From: Branchiostoma floridae
Lineage: Eukaryota > Chordata > Leptocardii > Amphioxiformes > Branchiostomatidae
Assembly (NCBI RefSeq): GCF_000003815.2
Contig: NC_049980.1
Coordinates: 14,060,638-14,124,637, forward strand
Direction of reading: 5' to 3'
Length of the DNA stretch: 64,000 nt
Position numbers and translations under genes: made by a program. Shown in pieces: positions 37,216 through 50,058 of the stretch (its first letter is position 1; each line of letters starts with the position of its first letter). The notes beneath the pieces are model-generated. The model did not search any database. It saw nothing but the letters and a program-made list of their open reading frames with translations, and had not been told where the DNA came from.

Positions 37216-40200
37216 TCTATCCAATATCTATTCAAAGTTAGGTATTGTATATAGACATACCATATACAGTTGAGCACAATATACAGTTTGAGTTAAAATG
37301 CGGAAGATGTCAGATATTATCTGTTAAATGAGAAGGAAGTTGCCCCATAGATTCAAACCTGATTACCCGCACGGGATCTAACGTAACACGAAACCAATCG
37401 TCAATAGAAACACTTGGAATTGTACATGGGTCGCAACGAAACGCAACGAAACTCAATTTCTAACAAGCAAACACACACACAAAAACCAAAAAAAAGACCA
37501 AAAACAATACCTCCATTTTACTAGTGAGGTAATAACCAATACCTCGCCACGAAATATTGATTTTTTTTCAATCCAAATAAGGTGTAACCAACATGAATGT
37601 GTTAGCAGAAGCGAATCAACGTTCATGGGCCAATGACCTAAAAATGCCGCGGTCATTTTATTTTTTTCTTGTACAATAGTTTTACTTTTCAGCTGCATAT
37701 CATATTGTAGCTGGAAAGAAGCGATTGTTAACAACCGCTAAAAACGAGAGAAACTTTATCAGTTCCCAATACATTTCGGCTATTCAAGGGCCCATGATTT
37801 GTCTGGTAACATTGAAAGTATTCTTGAGTGTACCTACAAGGATGTTGAAACCAAAGTCTTCTAGGGTCCTCTGACGTACTTTTGTCCGCTAGCCTAACAT
37901 ACTGTTGACGCACTCAAGTTAGCTTGCATCTAAAGCCAGGACGGAAGCTAAAAGAAAAATTATCCACCTTGAACCAAGTAAAATCGCTGTAAGTCTCCAA
38001 AGTATATCAAATAAGACCCGTCTATGTCTTACCATCAATCAATGTCTCGCTGAATGTGCTCGCTTTGGCGATGAAGCAAAATGGCGGCCAATGCAAGAGT
38101 CATTGCTTTACGCACTAGTCACATGGCTACAATGATGAGAAGAACAGATTTTGACACATGGTTTCCTGTTTTGTGCGACTGTACCGAATCTGTGATGACA
38201 ACAAATTGGCCATTGCTAATTCTAAATCAACAAAGGCTTAACGATCGCTATTACCGACAAAAATACAAAATTACGGACAGTTCTAGGAGTGGTCTTGTCG
38301 AATGCATTCGCATCGCGTTTTGTTAAGTCCAGAAGTGAGAAAGTTTGAGGAGAGCGCCCGTTACTCATCCCCACTCTGAGTGCATGTACTCTAAATCATC
38401 GAAACTATTGGCTTCCAAGCGAGGTAGGATTACATTGAACGATTGCTTAAATGCTTTCCAGGCAATTTCTTGGCTCCCACGAAGCTAGGGGATCTCAGCT
38501 CACAGACAAGGGATAACACCACAAAAGAGGAATCGTCCATTAATTGAATCGAACGTCCAGGGTGGCCAGCTTTCGGAAGTGGCAGTGATTGCAATACTGC
38601 GCCAATAACCCTTGAAATCGCGTAGATTTGCATGGTTCATTCTTTATCATGATAGACTACTGTGAGATGTGTAGAATGATAAAACAGGGTCGTTTCTTCC
38701 ATCTTCTTGTCTGCTTCCACGCCTCTTTCACTGAAAAATCACTCTGGATGAGTAGGAGTATTCCATTCCCGAAATCCACTTAGACGTCACATACCAGCGT
38801 TACAGAGTAAGAAATAGTTACTATGATCTACATATCTAATATGACGTGGCTAGTACAGAAATTCTTCAATTGCTATATGGTGAACATGGATTGTCTTTTT
38901 TTTTCATTTGAGAAACTAAAAACCGAACGTTTTAGGTCCAGAGTCTTTGATTTATATGCCATGTATGGGATCTTTTGAAGTGATCTTTTAACTGTTAAGT
39001 TCTTTGAAAAATATGGCTCTTTATGCCTTGCCCAAGATATTTAGAAATACTTACGACTCTTTTGTTTAGTTCCTCGTCAAGGGCCAAAATGGACTATTCC
39101 TCACTCTTCTACACGCCTGCTAACGCCTCAGTAAATAAGACAGCTGTGCCCACCCCCATCTGTATCACTTTAGGCTTATGGAACTGAAGTGCCAACTATT
39201 AGTAGAATCTTAGGTCATCCCCATGCCCAAAGCAACAACAAAAAAAGATTTAGAAATAAATGAAGAATAAATGAAAATGATAGGAAAAGCATAGGGGCAG
39301 ACACAAAGGAAGCTCCACACTTATCTTCAATCACTATCTATGGATATTACAAGTAAGCTCCTGTCACAGTCATACATAACCGACCATTGTTGCTTCTCCA
39401 GACATGGCGGGTAAGTAGCTGTGAGCAAGATCATCAGAGGTTGGGAGTTGGTAAGAGAGGTCGTCTACTAGCTATAGTCTTCAAATTTGTCGTTAGAGCC
39501 ATGTGCAAGCTGATTACCAAAATCTAGACATTCATATTTTTCTCATATTGTAATCAGAGAATTTAATTGGAACTAGAATGGGGTGGATTCCTGGCTACTC
39601 TTAAACCAGCACTGGCCTTGGTTGAGGAGTTGTTGGGAACAAAGTCGTGTGAAGGCCCAGAATTTGTGGGCTTAACCTGTCTCTGAGTGACAGTCTCTAC
39701 CTCAGTCCTGTACGCTGGCTGGAAAGATAGTCTTTCCAAACATGGAAACTTATTAGGCGGCTGACCGTCTTAAGATAAATGGCGTGCCCAAGGAATCAAT
39801 AAAATGGGAGGAGGGTTCAAAGAAAAGAAGAATACAGAAGGTCATATGAGCAGGAAACCTAGCCAAATGGGACTGCGGGTAAGGATAGTTAAATGACGGG
39901 GTAGGGGTGACAGGAGATACTTCACTTTACAATAGAACCTGTTCAGGGAATGCAAATTGCTAAAAACCTGCGTCGTCTCTCTCACGCAGACGAAATCTTG
40001 CGTCCTGGTCCTCTTCGACAGATAGTTCCATGGTCATCGACATTCTCCCAATATTGAAGTACCTCTTCCAATATTGAGAGCTTTTTAATGTATCATTTGA
40101 TTTTCCTCTAGCTCACAGTCAAAATACCAGTCTCATCCTTACAGCAACAAATTCGAATTCACGAATTCAAAAACTCCCTAACAAGCATTATTCCGAATAT

Positions 40201-40440
40201 AACCCACAGGCTTTCAAACCAACGTTCACCGCCATCTCCTAGCATATTCATCTATATTACCCACTAACCTATGTCACTGCCCAGAATTTGTCTCTTGGCC
40301 TAGCTTACGCGCTTGCACTGAGCTGTCTCATAGAAAATCACGGGGTACAGGTCTGTGTGGACTGTACTTGCCGAAAACGGGGTGGTAAAACATAACATAA
40401 GTTGTGCTGGGTGACTATTGCATGTTAAGCAAAGGACGAC
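37216..40440. other. No gene recognised in ~3.2 kb
   Basis: No known family recognised. An 81-codon ATG frame starts at 38081 in the context AAAATGGCGGCCAATG. It is listed separately as a weak candidate. Confidence 0.5.
38081..38326 (+). CDS. Unrecognised open frame starting in an AAAATGGCGGCC context, weak
   Basis: An 81-codon frame starting at ATG, product beginning MAANARVIALRTSHMATMMR; I recognise no domain. The start lies in AAAATGGCGGCC, which is both a fair translation-start context and a match to the YY1-type AANATGGCGGC motif found near many animal promoters. The length is well within chance expectation and no splice donor follows convincingly. First exon of a gene, promoter-proximal motif without coding, and coincidence are all possible. 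Confidence 0.12.
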   Translation: MAANARVIALRTSHMATMMRRTDFDTWFPVLCDCTESVMTTNWPLLILNQQRLNDRYYRQKYKITDSSRSGLVECIRIAFC

Positions 40441-40565
40441 TATCTACCACTCAAAACCCATGACCACAACATGTCCAGAACACGAGATATCAAAACCAGA
40501 CATTCCGCTGCGGTACCGCAGAACGCCACTAGGACCCATGTAGAAGGACTGAAATGCTTTCTGGC
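40440..40565 (-). repeat. Dispersed repeat A, copy 4 (fragment, minus)
   Basis: In reverse orientation, shows AACATGTCCAGAACACGAGA, TATCAAAACCAGACATTCCG, CTGCGGTACCGCAGAACGCC. These are the complements of the family's ATCTCGTGTTCTGGACATG, CCGGTTTTGATATC and GGTACTGCAGCG words. Confidence 0.65.
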
Positions 40566-43019
40566 CTCCATTTGGGGTTTACGCTGACACGTTCATTTAC
40601 ATGCAATATCATATCCGACTACGGCGTTGTAATTAATCGTATTGCTGGGGAAGAGCCTTTGACCCTTTCTCCCCAATGCAATATCACTGGTGACCTCCCC
40701 ATTTGCCTGTGAGCCCGGATGTATCGGCTTTCTGAATCCAACTGCCACCAACGATTGTCCTCGACTCTCCCCATATTTTGCCCAACACATTGACGGATGC
40801 CAGAATCAAATACAGACATCGATTTGTCCGTGTGCAGCCATGTGTCGCTGCCGTTCACGGATTTGTGAAATAGTAGGAATCGACAGCCTCCAAAGCCTGT
40901 ATTAACTCGTTCATTCTGTGGGGCATTTCAAGGAAGAATGAGTGCACACGCTCGATTCCCGTCTGTCAATATCAACACATTTACATTGTCCATCGCGTGG
41001 ATGTCGGATAGAACGTCGTTGTGTTTTACTCAACCGAGAGAGAATGCATTATCTCACTTTTCCGCAGGTCATTGGATGTACGCTGCGGCCCAGGATGTTC
41101 ACATCAATGACCTAACAGTGGCTGTTGAAACAGGATATGTGTACCATTTCTTTTCACAGTGAATAACGTGATCGTATATAAAATAGTGCAAATGTCCAGA
41201 AGGAGAGCAGTTGTAGTACTCACTCAGTGGTCGCTATAAATCATAAACCTTCCAAAAAGGACTTTAAGTGGAACTGCTCAATGGACCGTACGGACACTCC
41301 TCCAGTGACCATAAATGCAAGCGTCAGCAAATCTAATGCAGATCTACGGAAACATTCAGGCGTGGCAATCGCTGAGCTCTTGAAGACCGTGTGTCCCAGG
41401 TAGTATATATATATATATTCAGCGTATTGTTTTACCCTGAATCTAACATGTGTCTTGTTTGAAAATTTTGATCATGTCAAGTTTCCATCATAACGAAGAA
41501 TATTGTAAAACTAAAACGTCAACAATCTAAATTTACAGATGAAGATCATACAAAGTGCTATTTTTTTCTAAGTTCAAATACAACTCAATCAATTTGGCAA
41601 CAAAATTATAAAAAATCAAACTACATTTATTTATGAATAATGTTTGTTTGAACAATCGTTGGGTCGCATCCGTCAGCAACCACTGAGGGAGTGTTTGACC
41701 AGTTTAGAACAATCGCTGAGTTGATGGTGATCACAGAGCGACCACGTAGTGATCAAGGGGGATCTATGCGATCCAAGATATGAGCGCTTATTGAGGGCGC
41801 TCTGGCTTTTTTAAGGTCACCGTCATGCTAGAAACAGCGTCCTCCCAAACTTAACTGTCTTGCTGTCGATAATACGATGCAACAATATTCCACAATGAAA
41901 TACTACCCTGACATTTATCAGGCTTAGTCTTTTAAAGGCACATTAACACCCACAAGACACAGCTATCCCGTATTTTTTAATGAATAAAAGTGAAGCAAGG
42001 CTGTAGATCAACAATGTTTTTATGTGAATTCGAATTCTGTCTGGGTGCAGTTGTCGGTTCACTGATGATATTTTTGTAGCACTCATCAGTACATGTACTT
42101 CATTGGGCGCCAAAATGTGCAGTTACTTGAATTCTATTCTTAGAGTCTGTGTTGCTGAAGCTGAGGTTATGCCTTTGACATGAACGTGTTCTGAAATATT
42201 TTTCCTTGCCTTGGACGTGCAATCATTCGGGTACTAAGGGAACTTTAGTCAGGCGATGTTAGCGTTTTCCAGGTGGTCCATCTTGCGGTACTGGGTTTCA
42301 TAAGCAGATATCAGAGCTTTGTCGAATCGGAGAAAAACTCCTATAAAGTGTTCCATCAACCCACACGATGGCACATTCTGGCACATCCCAGGAGCTCACC
42401 CACACATAAAGTACGTAATTCTCCCAGAATTACTGGAGGTCACCTGACAAGGATCAATAGACGTTTCAGATCACTTAACGCTGTATCTGAGAGATATGTA
42501 TGGTAATGAGCCACAGTAACGGTACTTAGATCTCCACTTCTTTCCCGTGCGCGCCGCCGGAGCGACATCTCTCTAGTCATGGTAAGCCACACGAATGATG
42601 GTTGTAGAGCGGAACCCTACTCTAGGTTAGTACCGAGAAGGAAGGTGATGGTTTTTAGGTAAGGCGACTCAGTACTTCATGTTTTTATACGTTTTGTCGT
42701 GGCAGGGTCTAGATGTGATGACACATAGTAAAATATGTTATTCACAATTCTTTGCAGTACAACAGATTTGGGAGATTTGGTGCCTAAGCAGATTCCATTA
42801 GGTCTTATGATGTGACAGACCGACAACTTAGCCTCTACCTTTACCTTACTCTATTTGACCAATTTCTACAATTAGACCACCAAACCACGAAGCCTGGTAG
42901 AGGCTACGACAACTCACATAATACAAACTAGGTAAGAGCACAATTTGTCATTAGAATAGATACTGAAGTCCAGAATAAGCCTTACCTGTTAGTGATATAT
43001 ATCAAGGATAATGCGGATG
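40566..43019. other. No gene recognised up to the first assembly gap
   Basis: Short unrecognised frames only. One minus frame at 40619-40858 contains DSESRY and GER words faintly like Tc1-type transposases, but the order of neighbouring motifs does not fit, so I do not call it. A (TA)n run lies at about 41404-41421. Confidence 0.5.
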
Positions 43020-43119
43020 NNNNNNNNNNNNNNNNNNNNNNNNNNNNNNNNNNNNNNNNNNNNNNNNNNNNNNNNNNNNNNNNNNNNNNNNNNNNNNNNN
43101 NNNNNNNNNNNNNNNNNNN
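43020..43119. other. Assembly gap (100 N)
   Basis: Exactly 100 N, the usual placeholder for a gap of unknown length. Frames spanning it are not real. Confidence 0.99.
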
Positions 43120-43654
43120 CACTATAATTCTTGCAAAAGCTAAAGCAGAGGAGTGGTTTGCTAAAGCACGAGTCTTTGTTACAGTGAGTACAGTGGCGGT
43201 GATGAGGATTTATTGATGCCATGGTAGGTACGTTGTTAATTGATGACATGTGTCAGCACCTGTAATTTATTTCAATAAAACTGCTGCTGACGAAAAATTG
43301 GCATCAGATGTGTAACGGTACATGTGCTAAAATGTTTTTAAGAAGCGAGCGAACCATAGTTATACAAACATGTATGTTTACTATTCGTCGACTATCTAGC
43401 CAGTTTGTTCTTTTATCAAATGGACCGAATAACCGTTATGCCTAGAGGGTAGTACCTGTATCTGTGATGTAAAATACCTAGTACCTTTGGTAGGGAAGGT
43501 CTAACGTTGTCACCTTGTCTGTATCGAGAGATATTCTTGATTATGTACCAGTTTTGTCATAGTGAAAATATATGCCCTACCCAAGGGATAACCCGTAGAA
43601 AATAAAGAACTGTTACAATTACACTCTGCCCCAACAACGTTTTTACCATTCAAA

Positions 43655-43880
43655 AATCAATAACGACTATAGCATGTCCAGAATACGATGTATGGTTGCA
43701 AAATCGGAAGTTCCGCTGCAGTACCGCAAAAAGCCGCTGATAATCCCATAGTGTACCTGAACTTCATATTCTTGCCCGAACCTACCAACCAAATAGCATA
43801 AGGATCCATTTACATGGTTTTTGCATGTAATATAAGCTATACATAAGCTTCTCGAGTTATGATGTTCACAAACAAACACA
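43655..43880 (-). repeat. Dispersed repeat A, copy 5 (minus)
   Basis: Reverse-oriented copy with CTATAGCATGTCCAGAATAC, GCAAAATCGGAAGTTCCGCT, GCAGTACCGCAAAAAGCCGC and, at its far end, an ACAAACAAACACACAACG run. That run is the complement of the family's TGTTTGTTTG segment. It is one of the better preserved copies in the window. Confidence 0.7.
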
Positions 43881-46005
43881 CAACGACACCGAAAAATATG
43901 ACCTTCTCGGTGAAGATACTGCAACCGGATAGTATTAGGTGACAGAGCAGGTAGTAGATAACATAGATACGTTACGGACGTCATACGTTTAATCCAGTAT
44001 CTTTTCACGACAGACTATTAAAAGTCGATAAGCTATTTGGCGAACAGCCAGGTTTATGATATGGATCGTGTTGTGGTTTAACTTCAGCAGCGGTGCGTGA
44101 CAATCTGATGAAGTTCCTCTCCAGTGCTTGTGGATCAAGTCAAACTTATTCCAAAACTTCAGTGAGGTTTGCAGTTACACAAAGTAAGTTGACATGGTTC
44201 GTGCAACTTAGCTGCACAGTGATCAGGCGTACTCGGATGGATTGCTTGTTTGAACATGTGGTATTTTTAACGATCAGCCCAAGATATCATTAGAAATTGT
44301 AAAGTTCAACCGGAACATGGTCTCTGCGGTGTGGATCAAGACGTACAACTTCACCAACCAATTTGAACAATCTTTCATGTGGCTCACGGTATAGGTCACA
44401 GGTTAGGAACAGAACTCATGTTGAGAATTATTCGGTACGCCCCACTGCGCGTGTCTGATACGTTGCGTGCAAATTGTATCCAGATGTTATATATGACCTT
44501 TCTGGGTCTACAACTTCTAGTCCCATTGCACGAACTCGTATGGTATTGAAATCCATAAAACCGTCATTGAATCAATCTTTGAGTTATATGAGGATTACGT
44601 ACGGAGAATGACTGTTCTTCGGCCGATATATCTTTTGAAATTTTCCCAATAGTACTTCGTCCTATTGAATAACACGAACTGAAAATGCGGTATCAATATA
44701 GCGCAGCGCATAATACCTGTAACTGAACGTAATGAATAACGAATCCATATTTACAACAAGATTAACTTGAAGACCGAACATTGCGTTTTATTTGCAGGGT
44801 GTAAACATCGGAGTGTTTCAACGTGAAACCGTAAAATAAAGCCTTACTGGATGTGGTACCCGAATGGCATTTGAGTTGAAGTTACAAAGATATGCTGTCC
44901 GTCAATGTCTGTTGAACGCGAGAAGCATAGCACGATTACTTCAAGTGGAGTGTAAACATGCAGTCAGGTTGAAAGGAAGGGCCTAAAAAGTTGCTACGTG
45001 AGAAGATGAAACGCCACAGTGGCTATAGCTACTGGCCATTTGCCGATTTTCCTTTATAGCGTGCTTTCGGCATGGTGGGGTTTCTGCAGCTCTAGACGGC
45101 TTGTTAGGTCTTACGTTTATGGCGTTATACTAGTCGATATGGTGACTCTTGGGGCACCTTAGAAGGTTCGCCTTTCTTCTCTGACTACCAAGCGTTAACT
45201 GTATGTTCCATACACAACTTATTTGCCTTCGTATGATGTTTCATATTGAAATACAAACATATTTTGGAACACAAGTGAAAGAGTGGGTAACAACAACCCT
45301 CTGAGTTTATGAATATCTGTGCTCCTTTTGATGTATGTATATAATTCATACGTAATGTACGTGAGCAAAGCTGATAGAGTACTGGAACAGGATAAGAATT
45401 ACATTGCAGCTTTAGTGTGGAAGACCTTGACACTATGCCTTTAGACATGACTCTATTAGCCGTGCCTTTACAGATGGGAGTTATCAAATCGTCTACATCA
45501 GGTTCAATCATCTAGGCCGACCCATATTAAGTACTCCTGGTCAAAGGTCACAATTGGTTCGCATGTTCATTCTAATCATATCTGATATATCCAGGAGCAC
45601 AGCTGTATGATATCGCTTCCGTGATATTTGAGCCAGGTAGTCTCAGTGAGAACTATGGGTAGCAGGAATGCATGGACCAGGTAATGACGTGGTATATGTT
45701 ATTACAGCAGCATAGCTTTCATACAGTGTCAGTGTTTGAAGGTTAACGTTAACGCTTTACATAACTTCTAAATACTGCTCGTTAGGGGTGGGTACCGGTA
45801 CAGAAAATTCAAGTCCAAAAAGTCACACGCTTTATTGTTTACCCATTCTTTTCCTGTAATACTTACAGTTAGCCTTCGGGCAAGATACAGTAACAGAAAT
45901 ATCATAATGCAACCACGAGAAGGTGTTTGCTAGATAATTCTCTCTACAGTATGTACATCTTCATCAGACCATCACCAGGTAACCCGGTCAAACCTTACTG
46001 AGGCC
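43881..46005. other. No gene recognised
   Basis: Nothing assigned. A 108-codon minus ATG frame at 45185-45511 (starting MIEPDVDDLITPICK) matches no family I know. GGGTGGGTACCGGTACAG at about 45787-45804 resembles the GTAC-rich words of the element at 56609-56923, but no second end is visible. Confidence 0.45.
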
Positions 46006-46413
46006 ATGTTGATTTCATTATTTGGATGCTATCCGCGCGCCCATCAGTTTTCGGCCGTTTCAAAGAAAAATTTCCTTCGTGCTTTGAATCGTAAAAAGCA
46101 GCTGCAAAAGGAGCAAATATATGCCGTGGATAAGAAATATCGGAAAGCATGTCAACGTCAAAGAAGAAGATGTGAAATAACGAATCTGTTGTTCGGTATT
46201 CTCTGTTTGGTCGTTTGTTCAACCGACCAGGCCACTTTGATAGATATCATAGTGAATGCAACATTTTTTCTTGGCCAAACTTTTTTTATTCGCACGATCG
46301 TTTCAGTTTTGGGGTTCACATTGGACATACAATCAAAGCAACATGGCCTGACTGAAAGAGCTGACGGCAAAATGACAGACTATCACAGCCATCAATACAC
46401 AGGGCTAGCTTAA
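46006..46413 (+). CDS. Unrecognised open frame, weak
   Basis: A 135-codon frame from ATG to TAA, the longest ATG-initiated frame in the window. The N-terminal half is basic (residues about 25-60 rich in Lys, Arg and Gln). A hydrophobic stretch follows at about residues 62-75 and another at about 80-105, which could be membrane segments. I recognise no family. There is no clear polyadenylation signal directly downstream. Chance ORF is the leading alternative. Confidence 0.15.
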   Translation: MLISLFGCYPRAHQFSAVSKKNFLRALNRKKQLQKEQIYAVDKKYRKACQRQRRRCEITNLLFGILCLVVCSTDQATLIDIIVNATFFLGQTFFIRTIVSVLGFTLDIQSKQHGLTERADGKMTDYHSHQYTGLA

Positions 46414-46716
46414 TTTTCATGTGCCCTTACCTCAGAGGCACCACTTATAATTACACCCATAAATTCAATTACTTCTCAGGCCGATTTAATAAGAACGCAT
46501 TTCGCTTTAGTGGCGATTCAGCGCAAGGACGTCTGAGATTGATGCTGACTGGGCCCGTGTTATAGAGCCTCGATAGGTCAAACTCTATGCTGTTACTACA
46601 TGTATCATATCAGTATCCAAAACCGTTTGACTCAGTTACAACAAAAAAACAAAGACAAATATGACTTTCAATTTCACATTTTCAGTAGAATGAGGAAGTT
46701 CACGGTTCTAAATACA

Positions 46717-46921
46717 CATGCACAGCGAAATGTATCATGGGTAATGTATCAAAGATGAATATTCCTCAGAGAAAATACGTACGACACTGTTATGCAAATG
46801 TTTTCCTGTGCATGTATCAAACATGGTCGAAGAGAAGAACTGTGTACAATCATAGAGCTCCATGTTACAATTTAGAGGTCTTCATCTTTGATATTTCCCA
46901 CAATGCATTTCACTGCGCATG
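46717..46921. mobile_element. Small MITE with ~48 bp imperfect terminal inverted repeats
   Basis: The left end reads CATGCACAGCGAAATGTATC, then ATGGGTAATGTATCAAAGAT and GAATATTCCTC. The reverse complement of the right end reads CATGCGCAGTGAAATGCATT, then GTGGGAAATATCAAAGATG and AAGACCTC. The arms match over about 48 positions with scattered substitutions around a ~105 bp AT-rich centre. The target-site duplication is not clear, so no superfamily is assigned. Confidence 0.8.
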
Positions 46922-49900
46922 AATGCTTAGAACGATGAATCTCCTTATACACGATGCCATCGGAAAGGGGACATGATTAAGCATACATCACACACGTACA
47001 AACGTTGTACAAGAGCTTTATAACTTGGAAATCTGCCAGCAAATCTCAACATAACTGAAACACGTTATAGACTTCTGACCTTTAGAATCAGGATTATCTG
47101 CAAATCAAATAGACCATAAACGTTTCTGGGAGTACTTATACAAGTATGGAAATATGTCTCCCACATGGCTTCCGTTCCCACATGCACTTGTTGAAATCAA
47201 GAATCGCGGCACGCTCCACGGGCAAAAAAAAAAATAGATTGTCTGGCATTCCATTAACCACCGAAAGTTCGCCCACTGTTTGATGATTTGGGAGGAAATG
47301 TCTGCCTCACTGGTACTTTGTGTCAAACTTTTCGCTGCCGAGAATAGCTGACTGTGATTGTAACATGTCCCCGGAAAATTGGATTCAGTTTAGAGGTCGC
47401 GGAACAAAACCACCAGATTCATAGGATGTGTCATTAATGTCTTCATCCACCAGGATCATGCACAACCCTCACAGTTGACTTTATTTCGCAATTTTTCAAT
47501 TTTGATCATAGGAGCATCAGCCTGGTAGTAGCCTCCGTAAAGACCCTGTCACGCATTCAGCGCCTTCTCACGACTTTGCTCCTAGGGCCCTCCTAGCTCC
47601 CCAACCAAATTCAGTCGAGAGTAGGAGATCCTTACTGTTCTAGCCGTCAGTTTACTCTACTTTTTGCATCTAAGAAGAATATGACAACATCCCAGAGTTT
47701 AATATGTCAAACTTCATAGTCGACTGTTACGGACGGTTTTGAAATAATAGTAGGCAACCTAGCCGACCACCTTCCAACCCAAGAAGGTTAGCTATGGCTG
47801 GCTACGTGTGACAGGGACCTAATGTTGCTGATGATTTACAGACATATAGACCGGAGGCACGTGCCATTTCAGATGACCTCCCGGTATCTTCCTAGATTGA
47901 CTCTATCTACATTTATGTTATTAATGCGTTGTTTGGCCTACTCCATCAGGGCCTAGGTTACAGGGCGTGACATTCCCTGATGGTAGCTGTATGTGCATCG
48001 CCGTACTCATGCCTTAAGCCCGTACAAGGACACTGCAGTCATATGTCTCCTTGGCTTGCAGCCAGAATCTGATTAACGCTAGAAAGTTAGATAACAGTTT
48101 ATAGAGTGTTACAAAAGAGTACATTTACATTTCTAGTTTCAGTCATAGGCAGGTGGCCTTTCCGACTGATGGCAGAATATAGACGAGGTACATGTATCAG
48201 TGTTTCCCGTGTCACGTTCTAAAATGATGCTTATCAATACTGTGTGCACATATCGAAACGTTTTGTCAATTGAATAAAAGAAACAAAGTAACGTTTAGCT
48301 GTCCACTAGATGCTTCCATCGCGATGTGGCTGCTTTAGCGGACAAAGATTTAACTCAGTGATAGCAAAGTGAATTTCATAGGTAAAGAACGATTTTTCTG
48401 TGTGTTTGATTGTCTTCCAAGTCATACTTTTATATCTTGCATCATATTCTAATTATGAATAAAATATTTAATCATGACTTTTTGTACAGTCTTTACACAA
48501 TCGCTGTCTAGTGGAACGTACATTAGATTGCGGTTTACCACCGTATTATATAGTGCAAATCTGGTGAAGTTATGACCCCCACCACCCCCACCCCCACCCC
48601 CACACACACACATACACTGTCATATATACGAATCTGGAGACTAAGTAGGGGATTTGGATGGGCTCCGTGGATGACAGAACGTTCTGGATAGTTCCATGAC
48701 CTTATCATTCTCGTTCCGCGTCATGCTTGTGTCTGAAACTCCGAGATCACAGCCACTCACCCGATGCGATTTCTCGTGGGGCGATTTTTCATTTTCCCTC
48801 GGCGGCTTAAATATCATCGGGTTCATTTCCCCAAGGTGATATATTGCCAACCGGGAGTTGTGTGTGCAGTCGCCAAGACGTTCCGTTATTAGAGGAGAAA
48901 TCTTCAAGCTATTGCTAGTTTCAAACTTTCGCAGTCGCGAAAGTTGATAGAAAGAATCAGTGGCAATTGAAAGTGTTGACATAAAGCCACAGCAAGTTAA
49001 ATCTATAGGTGGTATCCTCTGCAGACTCGAAAAGTAATGGGCGAGCGCAAAAAATCAAGATGCCAAAATTGTCAAAACAGAGATAATAAACTTTGTGACA
49101 TGAGTTTCAACCACAAAACACGATGTCACAGAGAGCGAGTCTTTTATTACTGTATTCAACAAGTGGACAAATAACTTGGACAAGTAACCCAGTATCACCA
49201 TAACTAGTTACATGATTGTCCAGTTAAGGATTCCACATTAACGCTTCTACAAATACCGAACTTCTGGAACCACACTTATGGCTACCTCATTAGTGTCACT
49301 AATAGAAGTGCAATCAAGGATAAAATACGACCTATTTGTATTTTCCCATTTTCTTGTAATGTTGCCCATCTCCGGAGGTGAAAAAAATTCGTGTTTTTTT
49401 TTCTATTTCGATATCAGGAGAACATTAATGCGCGGGCAGATGTCCATCATATTAACATGCAGGTGCCTAGCCCATCATATAAATATGTATAGGGACTACA
49501 ATATGATTAATTGGGGAGGGACACCCTGGAGAGAAAACCTCTCCCCTACTGTGCCATTCTCCATCCATGCCTTACCAAAAGTTCACCGACCGGGAAGCCT
49601 GCTCATTGATTCGACAGGGCTCGGCAATTCTTAAGATAACGGCAGCAGATATTTGGCTGCCCGCCCCTCATAAATCATTCCTTGGACAATGTCACGAGGG
49701 GATGATCTCAAATAGATCACCGAAAATCAAGTTATTGGAGACAATTAACAGAACCAACCCGGAGGGCTATATTGGAAGAGTACTTGGGAGACATTCTGTC
49801 TTGTCCAATGATATCTGCTCATATTTGAGCATAACTGGCGGCATGAATACATTCTTGGCTAGCCCGATACTGACATGAATTGTTTATGAAGAATTTCTTG

Positions 49901-50058
49901 ACCGTCAGAAGATACCCCTCGACTTTCAGAGTATGGGAGGCGATCCATACCATCGCTACCAAGTTATTACTATACACGCAGCCTGGTCTCAGATGTGTCC
50001 CTGATATGAGTGTGTACCTCAGATTTTTATTTATCACCTCAGGAAATATTCACGAAAG
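46922..50058. other. No gene recognised in ~3.1 kb
   Basis: Short unrecognised frames, for example minus 48641-48982 with 113 codons. A CCACC/CACA-rich tract lies at 48571-48612. A 9 bp perfect inverted repeat around AACTTTCGC lies near 48926-48948. Confidence 0.5.

Noticed and set aside
40619-40858. Minus frame with DSESRY and GER words like the catalytic core of Tc1-type transposases
   Set aside because: Neighbouring motifs (upstream helix-turn-helix, downstream DNA-rich segment and final acidic residue) are absent or out of order.
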